From: an uncultured Bacilli bacterium
Lineage (GTDB): Bacteria; Bacillota_I; Bacilli_A; RFN20; CAG-631
Direction of reading: 5' to 3'
DNA: 44,019 nt
NCBI GenBank assembly: GCA_947627355.1
Contig: CANQVX010000013.1
Coordinates: 1-44,019 of the forward strand
Below, piece by piece: positions 16,803 to 26,425 of this stretch (position 1 is the stretch's first letter; each line of letters starts with the position of its first letter). Made by a program: the position numbers and the translations under genes. The notes beneath the pieces are model-generated. The model had not been told where the DNA came from. It was given only the letters and a program-made list of their open reading frames with translations, and made no database searches.

Positions 16803-16830
16803 TTGACAAACTAAAGATTTAAGTTATATT
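16803..16830 (+). promoter_or_regulatory. Promoter of the lipid kinase-pduL operon
   Basis: A consensus TTGACA (16803-16808) and TATATT (16825-16830) have 16-bp spacing, 30 bp before the kinase start codon. Confidence 0.8.
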
Positions 16831-16860
16831 CTTTAAGTGTGAAAAAAGGATTGATAAAGG

Positions 16861-17766
16861 ATGTATCATATAATTGCTAACCCAACAGCAGGAAGAAAGA
16901 AAAAAAACGAAAAATATAATGTCGTTATTCAATACATTAAAGAAAATAATATAGAACACATTTTATATGAAACAAAAGCATATGAAGATCCTATTAGAAT
17001 TGCTAACCAATTATCTAATGATTATCCTGAGGGTGGTAAAATCATCGTTATTGGTGGCGATGGAACACTTAATGAAGTAATCAATGGCCTTACCAATTTA
17101 GATAAATGGAAAGTTGGAATTGTTCCGACAGGATCGGGAAACGATGTCGCTAGTAAACTAAACATAGATACAAAAAATCCGATAGAAGCGTTAAATTTAA
17201 TTTTAAATTGTGAGCCTATTCCAATTGACTTAATTGAAGTAAATGGTATGAAAGGAATCAATATTGCTGGTTCTGGGATTGATATTGATGTCCTATTAAG
17301 ATTTGAAAGATATAAAAAATTAAAAGGTAGTTTTCGTTATTTTTGTGCTTTGTTTGTTACAATGCTCAAATTTAAATGGTATACGTTTCATGTAAGTGTC
17401 GATGATGAAGAAGAAAAGTCTTATGTTGGTTTTATAACTGCAGCATGTAATGGTAGCCAATATGGTGGAGGTATTAGAATTTGTCCTGATGCTATTATGG
17501 ATGATGGTTTACTTGACTTTGCCTTTGCAAAAAAGATAAGCAGGATAAAAATACCATATTATCTAATTAAACTCATGAAAGGTAAGATAAACCGTTATTC
17601 TTTTTATGAACATCGTCCATGTAAAAAAGTAGTTTATTCTAATGATAATGATTTTTATTTCAACATTGATGGAAAAATATTAAAAGGCAACAGATTTGAA
17701 TGCAAAATTTTACCAAACGCCCTAAATATCTATAGAAAATACACTAAAAAAGTGTATAATAAATAA
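16861..17766 (+). CDS. Diacylglycerol kinase family lipid kinase (DagK/YegS type)
   Basis: A 301-aa enzyme of the soluble DagK/YegS lipid kinase family. It probably phosphorylates diacylglycerol so that it can return to phospholipid synthesis. The catalytic domain begins IANPTAGRKKK and carries the nucleotide motif VIGGDGTLNEVINGL (residues 62-76), followed by VPTGSGNDVA. The C-terminal beta-sandwich has GSQYGGGIRICPDAIMDDGLLD. The length is standard. Undecaprenol or sphingosine-like substrates cannot be excluded from sequence. The gene lies 21 nt upstream of pduL. Confidence 0.93.
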   Translation: MYHIIANPTAGRKKKNEKYNVVIQYIKENNIEHILYETKAYEDPIRIANQLSNDYPEGGKIIVIGGDGTLNEVINGLTNLDKWKVGIVPTGSGNDVASKLNIDTKNPIEALNLILNCEPIPIDLIEVNGMKGINIAGSGIDIDVLLRFERYKKLKGSFRYFCALFVTMLKFKWYTFHVSVDDEEEKSYVGFITAACNGSQYGGGIRICPDAIMDDGLLDFAFAKKISRIKIPYYLIKLMKGKINRYSFYEHRPCKKVVYSNDNDFYFNIDGKILKGNRFECKILPNALNIYRKYTKKVYNK

Positions 17767-17787
17767 GGAAATGATGGAGGAAACATT

Positions 17788-18363
17788 ATGAGTAAAGAAT
17801 TTATTGTTGAAACATCTGCTCGTCACGTACATTTAACTGAAGCAGATTTTAAAGTTTTATTTGGAGAAAACGCAAAATTAACTCCTAAAAAATATTTATC
17901 ACAACCTGGTCAATTTGCTTGTGAAGAAAGAATTGAAGTTGTTGGTCCTAAAAAAAGCATTGCTAATGTTTCAATCTTAGGTCCTTTCAGAAATAAATCA
18001 CAAGTAGAATTATCAGCAACTGATGCTAGAAGCATTGGACTTCCAATTGTTATTCGTGAATCTGGTGATTTAGCTAACACTCCTGGTTGTAAATTAGTAG
18101 GGCCTTGTGGCGAACTTGAACTTCAAGAAGGCGTTATCGTTGCAAAACGTCATATTCACGTTACACCTGAAGACGCAAAAGAATTGGGAGTTAAAGAAAA
18201 AGATGTTGTTAGTGTTGAAATTAACACCGAAGAACGTTCATTAATTTTTAAAGATGTTGTTGTTCGTGTTAGTGATAAATTTTCTTTAGCTATGCACATT
18301 GATACTGATGAATCAAATGCTGCAGGATGTGGCAAAGAAGTTTACGGTAGAATCGTAAAATAA
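17788..18363 (+). CDS. pduL: Phosphate propanoyltransferase / phosphotransacylase PduL
   Basis: A 191-aa PduL-type phosphotransacylase, which interconverts acyl-CoA and acyl phosphate. Two PTAC domains are visible: ETSARHVHLTEAD (residues 7-19) with the H-x-H zinc ligands, and AKRHIHVTPEDA in the second half, with RNKSQVELSATDARSIG between them. No microcompartment targeting extension or shell genes are present. A housekeeping role as the acetate-forming Pta substitute is therefore more likely than propanediol breakdown. It has AGGAGG before the ATG and is co-transcribed with the lipid kinase. Confidence 0.93.
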   Translation: MSKEFIVETSARHVHLTEADFKVLFGENAKLTPKKYLSQPGQFACEERIEVVGPKKSIANVSILGPFRNKSQVELSATDARSIGLPIVIRESGDLANTPGCKLVGPCGELELQEGVIVAKRHIHVTPEDAKELGVKEKDVVSVEINTEERSLIFKDVVVRVSDKFSLAMHIDTDESNAAGCGKEVYGRIVK

Positions 18364-18425
18364 ACGATTTGACCGACAAATTTTATAAAAACAAAGTCAT
18401 GTTTAAATAAAAGGGGGAATAAACA

Positions 18426-18959
18426 ATGGCAAAAATGAAATGTTTAATTTGTGGTGCGATTTTTGAAGGAGATCAATGTCCGGTATGTAAAGCAACTGGT
18501 GATAAAATTGTTCCTTATGTAGAAGAAGAATTAGTATGGGCTGATGAACACGTTTTAGGGGTTGCTAAAGGTGTTGATGAAGAAATTCTTCAAGGACTTA
18601 GAAACAACTTCCAAGGTGAATGTAGTGAAGTTGGTATGTATCTTGCAATGGCACGTCAAGCATTCCGTGAAGGTTATCCAGAAGTAGCATTAGTTTTAGA
18701 ACAAATCGCTAAAGAAGAAGCTGAACACGCAGCAAGATTTGCTGAAATGTTAGGTGAACTTGTCTCAAATAGCACTAAAGAAAATCTAGAAAAAATGCTT
18801 GCTGGTGAAAATGGTGCTTGCAAAGGTAAAAAAGCAATTGCTACTAAAGCAAAACAATTAAATTTAGATGCTATCCATGATTCAGTTCATGAAATGACAA
18901 AAGACGAAGCAAGACATGGAAAAGCATTAAAAGCTTTACTAGATCGTTATTTTAAATAG
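18426..18959 (+). CDS. Rubrerythrin with N-terminal rubredoxin-like domain (reverse type)
   Basis: A 177-aa non-haem iron peroxidase protecting against H2O2 and oxygen in anaerobes. A short rubredoxin-like zinc/iron site lies at the N-terminus (C6-x2-C9 and C18-x2-C21). The ferritin-like di-iron domain follows, with [31 protein letters not shown] and [11 protein letters not shown] providing E and ExxH ligands. The domain order is opposite to classical rubrerythrin, as in reverse rubrerythrins. Its leader has AAGGGGG and it ends in a strong terminator. It is probably transcribed alone or by readthrough from pduL, 62 nt away. Confidence 0.93.
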   Translation: MAKMKCLICGAIFEGDQCPVCKATGDKIVPYVEEELVWADEHVLGVAKGVDEEILQGLRNNFQGECSEVGMYLAMARQAFREGYPEVALVLEQIAKEEAEHAARFAEMLGELVSNSTKENLEKMLAGENGACKGKKAIATKAKQLNLDAIHDSVHEMTKDEARHGKALKALLDRYFK

Positions 18960-18968
18960 TTTAAATTA

Positions 18969-18994
18969 ACAGGACCAAATGGTTCTGTTTTTTT
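18969..18994 (+). terminator. Terminator after rubrerythrin
   Basis: The ACAGGACC / GGTTCTGT stem has an AAAT loop and is followed by TTTTTT. Confidence 0.88.
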
Positions 18995-19050
18995 ATCAAT
19001 TAGCGACTTTTATTTTAAAAATATTTTAAAATAACCCATTTTATTGCTAA

Positions 19051-19079
19051 TTGATTTTAGGCTTACTTTCAATTATAAT
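19051..19079 (+). promoter_or_regulatory. Promoter of ppdK
   Basis: TTGATT (19051-19056) and TATAAT (19074-19079) have 17-bp spacing, about 65 bp before the start codon. Confidence 0.75.
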
Positions 19080-19145
19080 ATTAAGCAGTGATTAATAATT
19101 GTCATTATTAATTTGCTTGAATTAATTAAAAAAGGAGACAAAAAT

Positions 19146-21776
19146 ATGGCAAAAAAGTATGTTTATTTATTTGAAGAAGGAAATGCCAGTATGAAGGACC
19201 TTTTAGGTGGAAAAGGTGCTGGTCTTGCTGAAATGACACATATTGGTGTACCTATTCCTCCAGGCTTTACCATTTCAACAGAAGCTTGTACGCTTTATTA
19301 TGATTCAAACAAAACACTACCTGAATACTTGGTAGAAGAAATCAAAAAAGCAGTAAAAGTTGTTGAACAAAAAACTGGTAAAAACTTTGGCGGAAATAAA
19401 AACCCACTATTAGTTTCTGTTCGTTCTGGTGCACGTGTATCAATGCCTGGAATGATGGATACAATTCTAAATTTAGGTTTGAATGATGAAACTGTTGAAG
19501 TTTTAGCAAGAGAAACCAATAACGAAAGATTTGCATACGATAGTTATCGTCGTTTCATTTTAATGTTTACTAACATTGCTAAAGGTCATCCAAGAACTGA
19601 AATGGATAAAATGTTAGAAGAATTAAAAGAATCTAGACACTATAAATTAGATACTGAAGTTACTGCAGATGAATTAAAAGAATTAGTTAAAAAATACAAA
19701 GCTTATTATAAGAAAACATTTAATGAAGAATTTCCATGTGATCCATTTGTACAATTGATGGAAGCTGTAACTGCAGTATTTAGATCTTGGGATAATCCAC
19801 GCGCTAATGTTTATCGTATGATGAACAACATCCCTTATTCTTGGGGAACTGCTGTTAACGTACAATCAATGGCGTTTGGTAACAAGGGTGAAACATCTGG
19901 TACAGGTGTTGCTTTCTCTCGTGATCCTGCTACCGGTGAAAACGTTATTTCAGCTGAATATCTACCTAATGCTCAAGGCGAAGATGTTGTTGCTGGTATC
20001 CGTACACCATTACATATCGATGAACTTAAAAAGAGAATGCCTGAAGTTTACGAACAATTCGTTAAAACAATTAAATTAATGGAAAACCATTATCGTGATA
20101 TGCAAGATATGGAATTCACTGTTGAAGATGGGAAATTGTATTTCTTACAAACTCGTAATGGTAAAAGAACTCCCGCAGCAGCTTTAAAGATTGCTTGTGA
20201 TTTAGTTGATGAAGGCTTAATCGATGAAAAAGAAGCTGTATTAAGAATTGATGCTACTTCTTTTGATAAATTATTATTACCTGGCTTTGATAAAAAAGAA
20301 TTAGACAAAGCTACTCCTATTGCTAAAGGTCTAGCTGCTGGTCCAGGCGCTGGAACTGGTAAACTTGCATTCACTGCTGAAGAAGCTGAAGCTAGACATA
20401 GCAATGGTGAAAAAGTTGTTCTAGTTCGTGCCGAAACATCTCCAGAAGATATCGTTGGTATGGTTGCTGCCGAAGCAATCTTAACAATGCGTGGTGGTAT
20501 GACATCACACGCTGCTGTTGTTGCTCGTGGTATGGGTAAATGTTGTGTTTGTGGATGTTCAGCTGCAATTATTGATGAAGAAGCAAGAACTGTTACAATT
20601 GCTGGAAAAGTTTATACTGACCAAGATACTTTCTCAATTGATGGTTCAACTGGTAATGTATATTTAGGTTCAATTAAAACTGTTCAACCTGATTTAACTG
20701 CTGGTTACTTTGGTAGATTAATGTCTTGGGTTGATGCAAATAGAACATTAAAGATTCGTACAAATGCCGACACTCCTCGTGATGCAAAACAAGCTCGAAT
20801 CTTTGGCGCTGAAGGTATTGGTCTTTGCCGTACAGAACATATGTTCTTTGATAAAGATCGTATTTTTTCAATGAGAAAAATGATTTTAGCAGATACTTCT
20901 GAACAAAGAGAGGCAGCATTAGCTGAAATCGAACCTATGCAACAAAAAGACTTTGAAGATTTATATGAAATCATGGAAGGTCTAAATGTTAACGTTCGTT
21001 TACTAGATCCACCTCTACATGAATTCTTACCTCAAGAAGAAGGTCTAATTGCTGAACTTGCTGAAGCTATCGGAAAAACTGTTGCTCAAGTTAAAGATAG
21101 AATCGCAGAACTTCACGAAGCAAACCCTATGATGGGACACCGTGGTTGTCGTTTAGCTGTTACTTATCCTGAAATTTGTAGAATGCAAACAAGAGCTATC
21201 ATCAAAGCAGCTATCAATGTAAGTAAGAGAACTGGTAAGATGGTTACTCCTGAAATCATGGTTCCATTAGTGCTTGAAGTAAAAGAATTAAAATTCGTTA
21301 AGAATTTAATTTGTGAAACTGCTGATAAATTAATTGCTGAATCTGGAATTAATTTAAAATACCATGTTGGTACAATGATTGAAATTCCACGTGCCGCTTT
21401 ACTTGCTGATGAAATTGCAAAAGAAGCTGAATTTTTCTCATTTGGTACTAACGATTTAACTCAAATGTCATTTGGTTTCTCTCGTGATGATGTAGGTAAA
21501 TTCTTACCATCATATTACGAAACTAAGATCTTTGAAGAAGATCCATTCAAGACACTTGACCAAAATGGTGTTGGTAAATTAGTTAAAATGGCTGTTAAAC
21601 TTGGAAGAGAAACAAGACCTGATTTACACGTTGGTGTATGTGGTGAAACTGGTGGCGATCCTAAGTCTATCGAATTCTATCACAATGCCGGCTTAGATTA
21701 TGTATCTTGCTCTCCGTTCCGTGTTCCTGTTGCTCGTTTAGCTGCTGCTCAAGCCGCAATTAAAGCAAAGAAATAG
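19146..21776 (+). CDS. ppdK: Pyruvate, phosphate dikinase
   Basis: An 876-aa enzyme of normal length interconverting PEP, AMP and PPi with pyruvate, ATP and Pi. The ATP-grasp domain begins YLFEEGNASMKDLLGGKGAGLAEM and has SVRSGARVSMPGMMDTILNLG. The swivelling domain carries the phosphorylated histidine in GGMTSHAAVVARGMG (about residue 455). The C-terminal PEP-binding barrel has GAEGIGLCRTEHMFF, GTMIEIPRAAL and the catalytic cysteine in HVGVCGETGGD. The start at 19146 follows AAAAGGAGAC; an upstream in-frame Met at 19113 has no ribosome site. It replaces or complements pyruvate kinase in many fermenters. Confidence 0.98.
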   Translation: MAKKYVYLFEEGNASMKDLLGGKGAGLAEMTHIGVPIPPGFTISTEACTLYYDSNKTLPEYLVEEIKKAVKVVEQKTGKNFGGNKNPLLVSVRSGARVSMPGMMDTILNLGLNDETVEVLARETNNERFAYDSYRRFILMFTNIAKGHPRTEMDKMLEELKESRHYKLDTEVTADELKELVKKYKAYYKKTFNEEFPCDPFVQLMEAVTAVFRSWDNPRANVYRMMNNIPYSWGTAVNVQSMAFGNKGETSGTGVAFSRDPATGENVISAEYLPNAQGEDVVAGIRTPLHIDELKKRMPEVYEQFVKTIKLMENHYRDMQDMEFTVEDGKLYFLQTRNGKRTPAAALKIACDLVDEGLIDEKEAVLRIDATSFDKLLLPGFDKKELDKATPIAKGLAAGPGAGTGKLAFTAEEAEARHSNGEKVVLVRAETSPEDIVGMVAAEAILTMRGGMTSHAAVVARGMGKCCVCGCSAAIIDEEARTVTIAGKVYTDQDTFSIDGSTGNVYLGSIKTVQPDLTAGYFGRLMSWVDANRTLKIRTNADTPRDAKQARIFGAEGIGLCRTEHMFFDKDRIFSMRKMILADTSEQREAALAEIEPMQQKDFEDLYEIMEGLNVNVRLLDPPLHEFLPQEEGLIAELAEAIGKTVAQVKDRIAELHEANPMMGHRGCRLAVTYPEICRMQTRAIIKAAINVSKRTGKMVTPEIMVPLVLEVKELKFVKNLICETADKLIAESGINLKYHVGTMIEIPRAALLADEIAKEAEFFSFGTNDLTQMSFGFSRDDVGKFLPSYYETKIFEEDPFKTLDQNGVGKLVKMAVKLGRETRPDLHVGVCGETGGDPKSIEFYHNAGLDYVSCSPFRVPVARLAAAQAAIKAKK

Positions 21777-21794
21777 TCATAACATTTGATACTA

Positions 21795-21828
21795 AAGGCT
21801 GAGATTTAATATCTTGGCCTTTTTTTAA
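21795..21828 (+). terminator. Terminator after ppdK
   Basis: The 11-bp stem AAGGCTGAGAT / ATCTTGGCCTT includes two wobble pairs and is followed by a run of T. Confidence 0.85.
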
Positions 21829-21830
21829 TT

Positions 21831-21987
21831 GAACGATTGAACGATTTTTTGAACGATTGAACGATTCTAAAAATTGTTAAAACTATCGACAAAATGGAAC
21901 CTTTTGTTTTTTTGTTGGTTAATTTTGGCTTTTGCCGACCGAACGATTTTTGAACGATTGAACGATTTTTTGAACGATTGAACGATT
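21831..21987 (+). repeat. Nine GAACGATT repeats upstream of the AlbA_2 regulator
   Basis: GAACGATT occurs at 21831, 21839, 21851, 21859, 21941, 21952, 21960, 21972 and 21980. Most copies form head-to-tail pairs 8 bp apart, with successive pairs 20 bp apart (two helical turns). The second cluster runs into the -10 box TATAAT at 21995-22000 of the following gene. The pattern is that of an operator array for cooperative binding, probably autoregulatory. Confidence 0.88.
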
Positions 21988-22018
21988 TTTGTGATATAAT
22001 ATCTCTAGAGGTGATATT

Positions 22019-23299
22019 ATGCTTGAAAACGAAATGATCGAATTTAAAAGAGACTATACCGAAAACATCTACAAAGAAATAGTCGCCTTTTTGAACTCTT
22101 ATAGCGGAACAATTTATATTGGATATGATGATAATGGTGATTTGCTGGGGTTAGAAAATGTAAAACAAATCGAAGAAAAAATTTCTAATGAGGTTGGCCA
22201 ACGAATCTTTCCAGATTGTACAGTGTTTGTTTCTATTAACGCTCAAACTTTCGATAACAAAGATTACATTGTTATAAATGTTAGTAAAGGCCTCAATGTA
22301 TATTATTTAAAAGACAAAAGCATTTTAAAAGGAACTTATGTAAGAAAAGGTTCTTGTTCCATCCCAGCCACAGATGAAACAATAAAACAAATGTTATTAA
22401 AAAATAGCAATTTATCTTTTGAAACATCCGTTTCTATCGAACAAAACTTAACTTTTAATTACATTACTAATGCTTTTAAAGAAATTAATATTGATATTAA
22501 TGAAGATAATATAAAACGTTCTTTAAAGATGTGTGATTCGAACAACAAATATACCAACTTAGCTCTTTTATTATCAGATCAAAACCCTTTTACAATAAAA
22601 GTTGCCGTTTATGAAACATTTAACAAAACAAATTTCTTAGATCGTAAAGAGTTTAGTGGTTCTATTCTTGAACTTTATGACAAAACATTAGAATATTTAA
22701 AAGTTAATTCTTTAACATATGGCTTGATTGAAAACACGATTAGAAAGGACATTGAAGAATATCCAGAATTTGTTTTAAGAGAAATTCTATTGAACTCTTT
22801 AATTCATAGAGATTATTCTACAATTACTTCTAACATTGTTAATATTTACAAAGATGATGGTGTTGAATTTATTAGTTATGGCCCATTGTATGGAGACATA
22901 ACAATTAAAGATATTTTAGCTGGTCTATCAGCCACAAGAAACCCTAACTTGCAAACAATCTTTTTAAGACTTAAACGCGTTGAAGCAATTGGAAGCGGAT
23001 TAAGAAGAGTCGATTCTTATTATAAGAGTAGAAAATTAAATTTAGTTATTGAACCTCTACCATCAGCTTTTAGAGTAAAACTTCCTCGTATTACACTTGC
23101 AACTGCTTCAGATATCGAAGATGATTTTAAAGTCATTCTTGAATATATAAACTTGAACAAATCAATTACAAGAAAAGAAGCCGAGAAGTTAATTAACAAA
23201 GAAAAAACATCTGTGACAGCAATTTTATCTAAGATGGTAAATCAAAAAATTATCGATAAAATCGGCAATGGTCCAAGTACAAAATATGTTTTAAAATAA
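22019..23299 (+). CDS. AlbA_2/Schlafen-type ATP-binding regulator with C-terminal winged helix
   Basis: A 426-aa protein of the bacterial AlbA_2 (Schlafen-like) group. The N-terminal AlbA_2 domain starts ENEMIEFKRDY and has IVAFLNSYSGTIYIGYDDNGDLLGL (residues 23-47). The middle is a HATPase_c_4-like region with EILLNSLIHRDYS and FISYGPLYGDI, then SATRNPNLQTIFLRLKRVEAIGSGLRRV. The C-terminus (about 370-426) is a helix-turn-helix typical of these putative transcriptional regulators. Their ligands are mostly unknown. The nine-repeat array in its promoter suggests autoregulation. The start follows AGAGGTGATAT. Confidence 0.88.
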   Translation: MLENEMIEFKRDYTENIYKEIVAFLNSYSGTIYIGYDDNGDLLGLENVKQIEEKISNEVGQRIFPDCTVFVSINAQTFDNKDYIVINVSKGLNVYYLKDKSILKGTYVRKGSCSIPATDETIKQMLLKNSNLSFETSVSIEQNLTFNYITNAFKEINIDINEDNIKRSLKMCDSNNKYTNLALLLSDQNPFTIKVAVYETFNKTNFLDRKEFSGSILELYDKTLEYLKVNSLTYGLIENTIRKDIEEYPEFVLREILLNSLIHRDYSTITSNIVNIYKDDGVEFISYGPLYGDITIKDILAGLSATRNPNLQTIFLRLKRVEAIGSGLRRVDSYYKSRKLNLVIEPLPSAFRVKLPRITLATASDIEDDFKVILEYINLNKSITRKEAEKLINKEKTSVTAILSKMVNQKIIDKIGNGPSTKYVLK

Positions 23300-23310
23300 C
23301 AAATGGACAC

Positions 23311-23346
23311 AAAAAGGTATCCAACAATTTTAACGGATACCTTTTT
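23311..23346. terminator. Bidirectional terminator between convergent genes
   Basis: The AAAAAGGTATCC / GGATACCTTTTT stem serves both the AlbA_2 gene on the plus strand and the SNF2 helicase gene on the minus strand. Confidence 0.9.
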
Positions 23347-23350
23347 AATA

Positions 23351-26300
23351 TTAACTTAAAATGTATTTAACATCCTCTTTAGTTAAGTTAGTAATTGATG
23401 AATCATCATTAGATATTAACTTATCTACTAGATCTTTTTTATGCTTTTGAATTTCAATAGCTCTTTGTTCAACCGTCTTAGAACAAATAAGTCTTATGAC
23501 TTCTACCTTTTTAGTTTGACCTATTCTATAGGCTCTATCGGTTGCTTGGTCTTCAGCTGCCGAATTCCACCAAGGAGATACGTGAACAACAACATCGCCA
23601 CCGGTTAAATTAAGACCAACCCCACCAACTTTAAGTGAAATTAGAAATACTTTTACTTCATCCGTTTCATTAAATGTATCAGTCATATATTTCCTTTGAG
23701 GATCAGATGATTTACCAGTATATAAGAAATGAGGAATGTCCTTTTTAGTAAGTTCAGCTTCGATTAGTTCCAAACATTCAACAAATGGTGAAAAAACTAA
23801 CATCTTATGCCCTGCCACTATAAGTTCTTCTAACAATTCTGTTAATGTTTTCATTTTTTCTGAACCACCAGTATAATTATCGATAAACATTGATGGATCA
23901 ATACAAATTTGACGAAGCCTTGTAAGTATTCCAAAGACAGCCACAGGATTTTTTTCACTTTTTTCGGTTTCTTGGGCTTTTAAAACATAAGCATCATATA
24001 TTTGTTGTTGCATCTTATTTAAACCAGTAGTAACAATTCTTTCAGATTTAGGAGGTAAATCAGTTAGCACTTCTTTTTTAGTTCTACGAAGGATAAAAGG
24101 TGCTACTTTTTTATTAAGGTTATCTAAGAATCCATCCTCATTTATTTTAGTTTTAAATAGACTTAGTTTTTCTAAATAACCAGGCATAACAAAGTCAAAT
24201 AATGACCATAAATCAAAGACATTGTTTTCAATTGGAGTTCCTGTTAAAACAAATCTATGAATTGCATTAACTTGTTTAACTGATATTGTTTTTTGGGCGT
24301 GAGCATTTTTGATATATTGTCCTTCATCAACAATAGCATAATTGAATTGTAAATCATTAGGGTAAGTATCGTTTCTAAGTAAATCATATGAAGTGATATA
24401 AATAATTTTGTCGTTAGGATCGATACTTTTAATGATTTTCTTGCGTTCACTGACGCTTCCACCAATTTCAATTATTGTAGTTTCAGGATCAAATTTTTCA
24501 AATTCTCTTTTCCAGTTAAATATTAAACTCTTAGGACAAATAATTAATGATGGCATTAAGATATTATCGCTTTTTAGTAAGGTTATAATTTCAAGAGTTT
24601 TACCTAAACCCATATCATCAGCAAGAATTCCACCAAGATTATAACAAGATAAGACTTTTAACCAACGATAGCCTTCTTCTTGATAAGGTCGAAGAGTTGC
24701 ATTAACTTTTGGAACATTGTATTTTGCCATTTTGAAATTAGCTATTTCTTTAATTATTTGTTCAACATGGTCATCGATAGTTACATTATCGCTATAGTCA
24801 TGTAATTTAAATGATTGATATAATGGCCTTTGAGCCCCTTGACTTTCATCACAAATTTCATCTTCTTTAAGTTGTAAATCTTCAATCATTTCATAGAAGT
24901 TTGTTGCCTTTTTATCGGTCAAATCGATAATTGTGTTCTTATCTAAGATATAATATTTTTTCTTTTTTCTAATGGCTGATAAGATATCTTTTAATTCATC
25001 TCTATCATATTTTAAGTTTTCAAATAAGAATGTAAGTAAGTTACCTTCATATGAAACATGTAATGTTGGAGTTTGGAATTTAACAACTTGTTTGTTTTTA
25101 ATGCTTTCTGACAAGAATACTTTACATTGATCTTTTAGATAAGATAAATCAGTTGTTAAAAAACGATATACCGCATCTTCTTCAGTTAGTTGATTGTCAA
25201 CAAAGCCAAGTTCGTTGATTTGGTCATTATATTGTTCATATTTGATTTTTTCAAATTCTGTTAATGAATCTAAATCAAAATCAGTTATTTCTTTATTACC
25301 AAGCAAATATTTAGTATTCAACAATATTGTGGCATCTTCCATATCAAAGTAAGCTTCAATGTTAAATAAACCAACATTGAAATTTTCTTCAATTTCAGGA
25401 GCCAGTGTTATGTAATTGTTAAAATATACATATGTTTTCTTATAGAATTCATCAAATATTTCTTTAATACAGATACCTTCATGTAACATGAACAATCTAA
25501 ATAAGTCTACATTTTGTTTTGAGCATTTAACTATATCTATACAATGTTCATCGGTATTAAAGATATAAACGTTTGCAAAGCAAGCAACAATTGGATATTT
25601 ACAATCATGATGGATACAGTAATCTTTGTCGATAGAAAGGTTAATTTCTTGTTCTTCTAGACGAATATAGAATGGATATTTATCAAAATAACAAACTCTG
25701 CCTTTTAGTCTGTCAATTATCAGATAAAACATTTCTTCATCGAGTTGCATTGATTTATGAGTACTATCAGTTTCGAATCCTAGTTTAGAAATAAATAATA
25801 ATAATTCTCTTTCTTGAGGATTAAAATTTTCTATTTGATGGTTGAAACTTAGACTTTTTCCATAGGTAATTACTTCAAAGTTGTAAATTGCTTCAAAAAA
25901 TTCATAAAGATTTTTAACATAATACATCTTATCAATACCAACTTTTAGATTTAAAGATAAGATAAAGTTTCTGTTACTTTTATCTGTTTCAAACCAGTAT
26001 TCAACATTTACTAAATTTCTAGATAATAGTTTTCCTTGGAATTTACGGATACTTTCTTTAGAAATCATATTCATTTCTTTTGAAAACTTTTTAAGTTCTT
26101 CTTTTTCTACTTCTTTTCTAATAACCTCTATTGCTTCTTTGTGTCTTTTTTCATATTCAAGAGATGGCTCATTTTTCATCCATTCTTTGATGTCAATTCC
26201 TTCAAAAACACGTGTTTCTTCACGTCGAAATAAAGAGGAGGTTTCAATGGATGTTCCTTTTGAATCTTCAACTTCATAAACATAAAATGAGGTGACACCT

Positions 26301-26425
26301 CGTTCATTTGGAAAAATGTCGTTTTTATATTCCAAATAATATTCGGTTATTAGATACTTTTTATCGATTATTGAAAATCTAATATGAGGTGTAAAATATT
26401 TTAAAATAGATTCCATGTTAATCAT
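23351..26425 (-). CDS. SNF2-family DEAD/DEAH-like helicase
   Basis: A 1024-aa protein whose last 450 residues are a complete SNF2 ATPase. Motif I is DDMGLGKT (near 602), motif Ia region IICPKSLIFNWKREF, motif II DEGQYIKN (near 697; most relatives have DEAQ), and motif III LTGTPIENNVFDLWSLFDF. Motifs V and VI are VGGVGLNLTGGD and DQATDRAYRIGQTKKVEV. The N-terminal 570 residues are poorly conserved, as in bacterial SNF2 proteins with an SNF2-associated domain. It probably remodels protein-DNA complexes or RNA polymerase using ATP. The start overlaps the upstream SWIM-like gene by 8 nt, so the two act as a pair. Confidence 0.93.
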   Translation of the reverse strand: MINMESILKYFTPHIRFSIIDKKYLITEYYLEYKNDIFPNERGVTSFYVYEVEDSKGTSIETSSLFRREETRVFEGIDIKEWMKNEPSLEYEKRHKEAIEVIRKEVEKEELKKFSKEMNMISKESIRKFQGKLLSRNLVNVEYWFETDKSNRNFILSLNLKVGIDKMYYVKNLYEFFEAIYNFEVITYGKSLSFNHQIENFNPQERELLLFISKLGFETDSTHKSMQLDEEMFYLIIDRLKGRVCYFDKYPFYIRLEEQEINLSIDKDYCIHHDCKYPIVACFANVYIFNTDEHCIDIVKCSKQNVDLFRLFMLHEGICIKEIFDEFYKKTYVYFNNYITLAPEIEENFNVGLFNIEAYFDMEDATILLNTKYLLGNKEITDFDLDSLTEFEKIKYEQYNDQINELGFVDNQLTEEDAVYRFLTTDLSYLKDQCKVFLSESIKNKQVVKFQTPTLHVSYEGNLLTFLFENLKYDRDELKDILSAIRKKKKYYILDKNTIIDLTDKKATNFYEMIEDLQLKEDEICDESQGAQRPLYQSFKLHDYSDNVTIDDHVEQIIKEIANFKMAKYNVPKVNATLRPYQEEGYRWLKVLSCYNLGGILADDMGLGKTLEIITLLKSDNILMPSLIICPKSLIFNWKREFEKFDPETTIIEIGGSVSERKKIIKSIDPNDKIIYITSYDLLRNDTYPNDLQFNYAIVDEGQYIKNAHAQKTISVKQVNAIHRFVLTGTPIENNVFDLWSLFDFVMPGYLEKLSLFKTKINEDGFLDNLNKKVAPFILRRTKKEVLTDLPPKSERIVTTGLNKMQQQIYDAYVLKAQETEKSEKNPVAVFGILTRLRQICIDPSMFIDNYTGGSEKMKTLTELLEELIVAGHKMLVFSPFVECLELIEAELTKKDIPHFLYTGKSSDPQRKYMTDTFNETDEVKVFLISLKVGGVGLNLTGGDVVVHVSPWWNSAAEDQATDRAYRIGQTKKVEVIRLICSKTVEQRAIEIQKHKKDLVDKLISNDDSSITNLTKEDVKYILS

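Noticed and set aside
20674-20974. Two minus-strand frames inside ppdK
   Set aside because: Shadows of a highly conserved coding region without ribosome sites.
21831-21987. GAACGATT repeats considered as plasmid or phage replication iterons
   Set aside because: No replication initiator is present and the array abuts the promoter of an AlbA_2 regulator.
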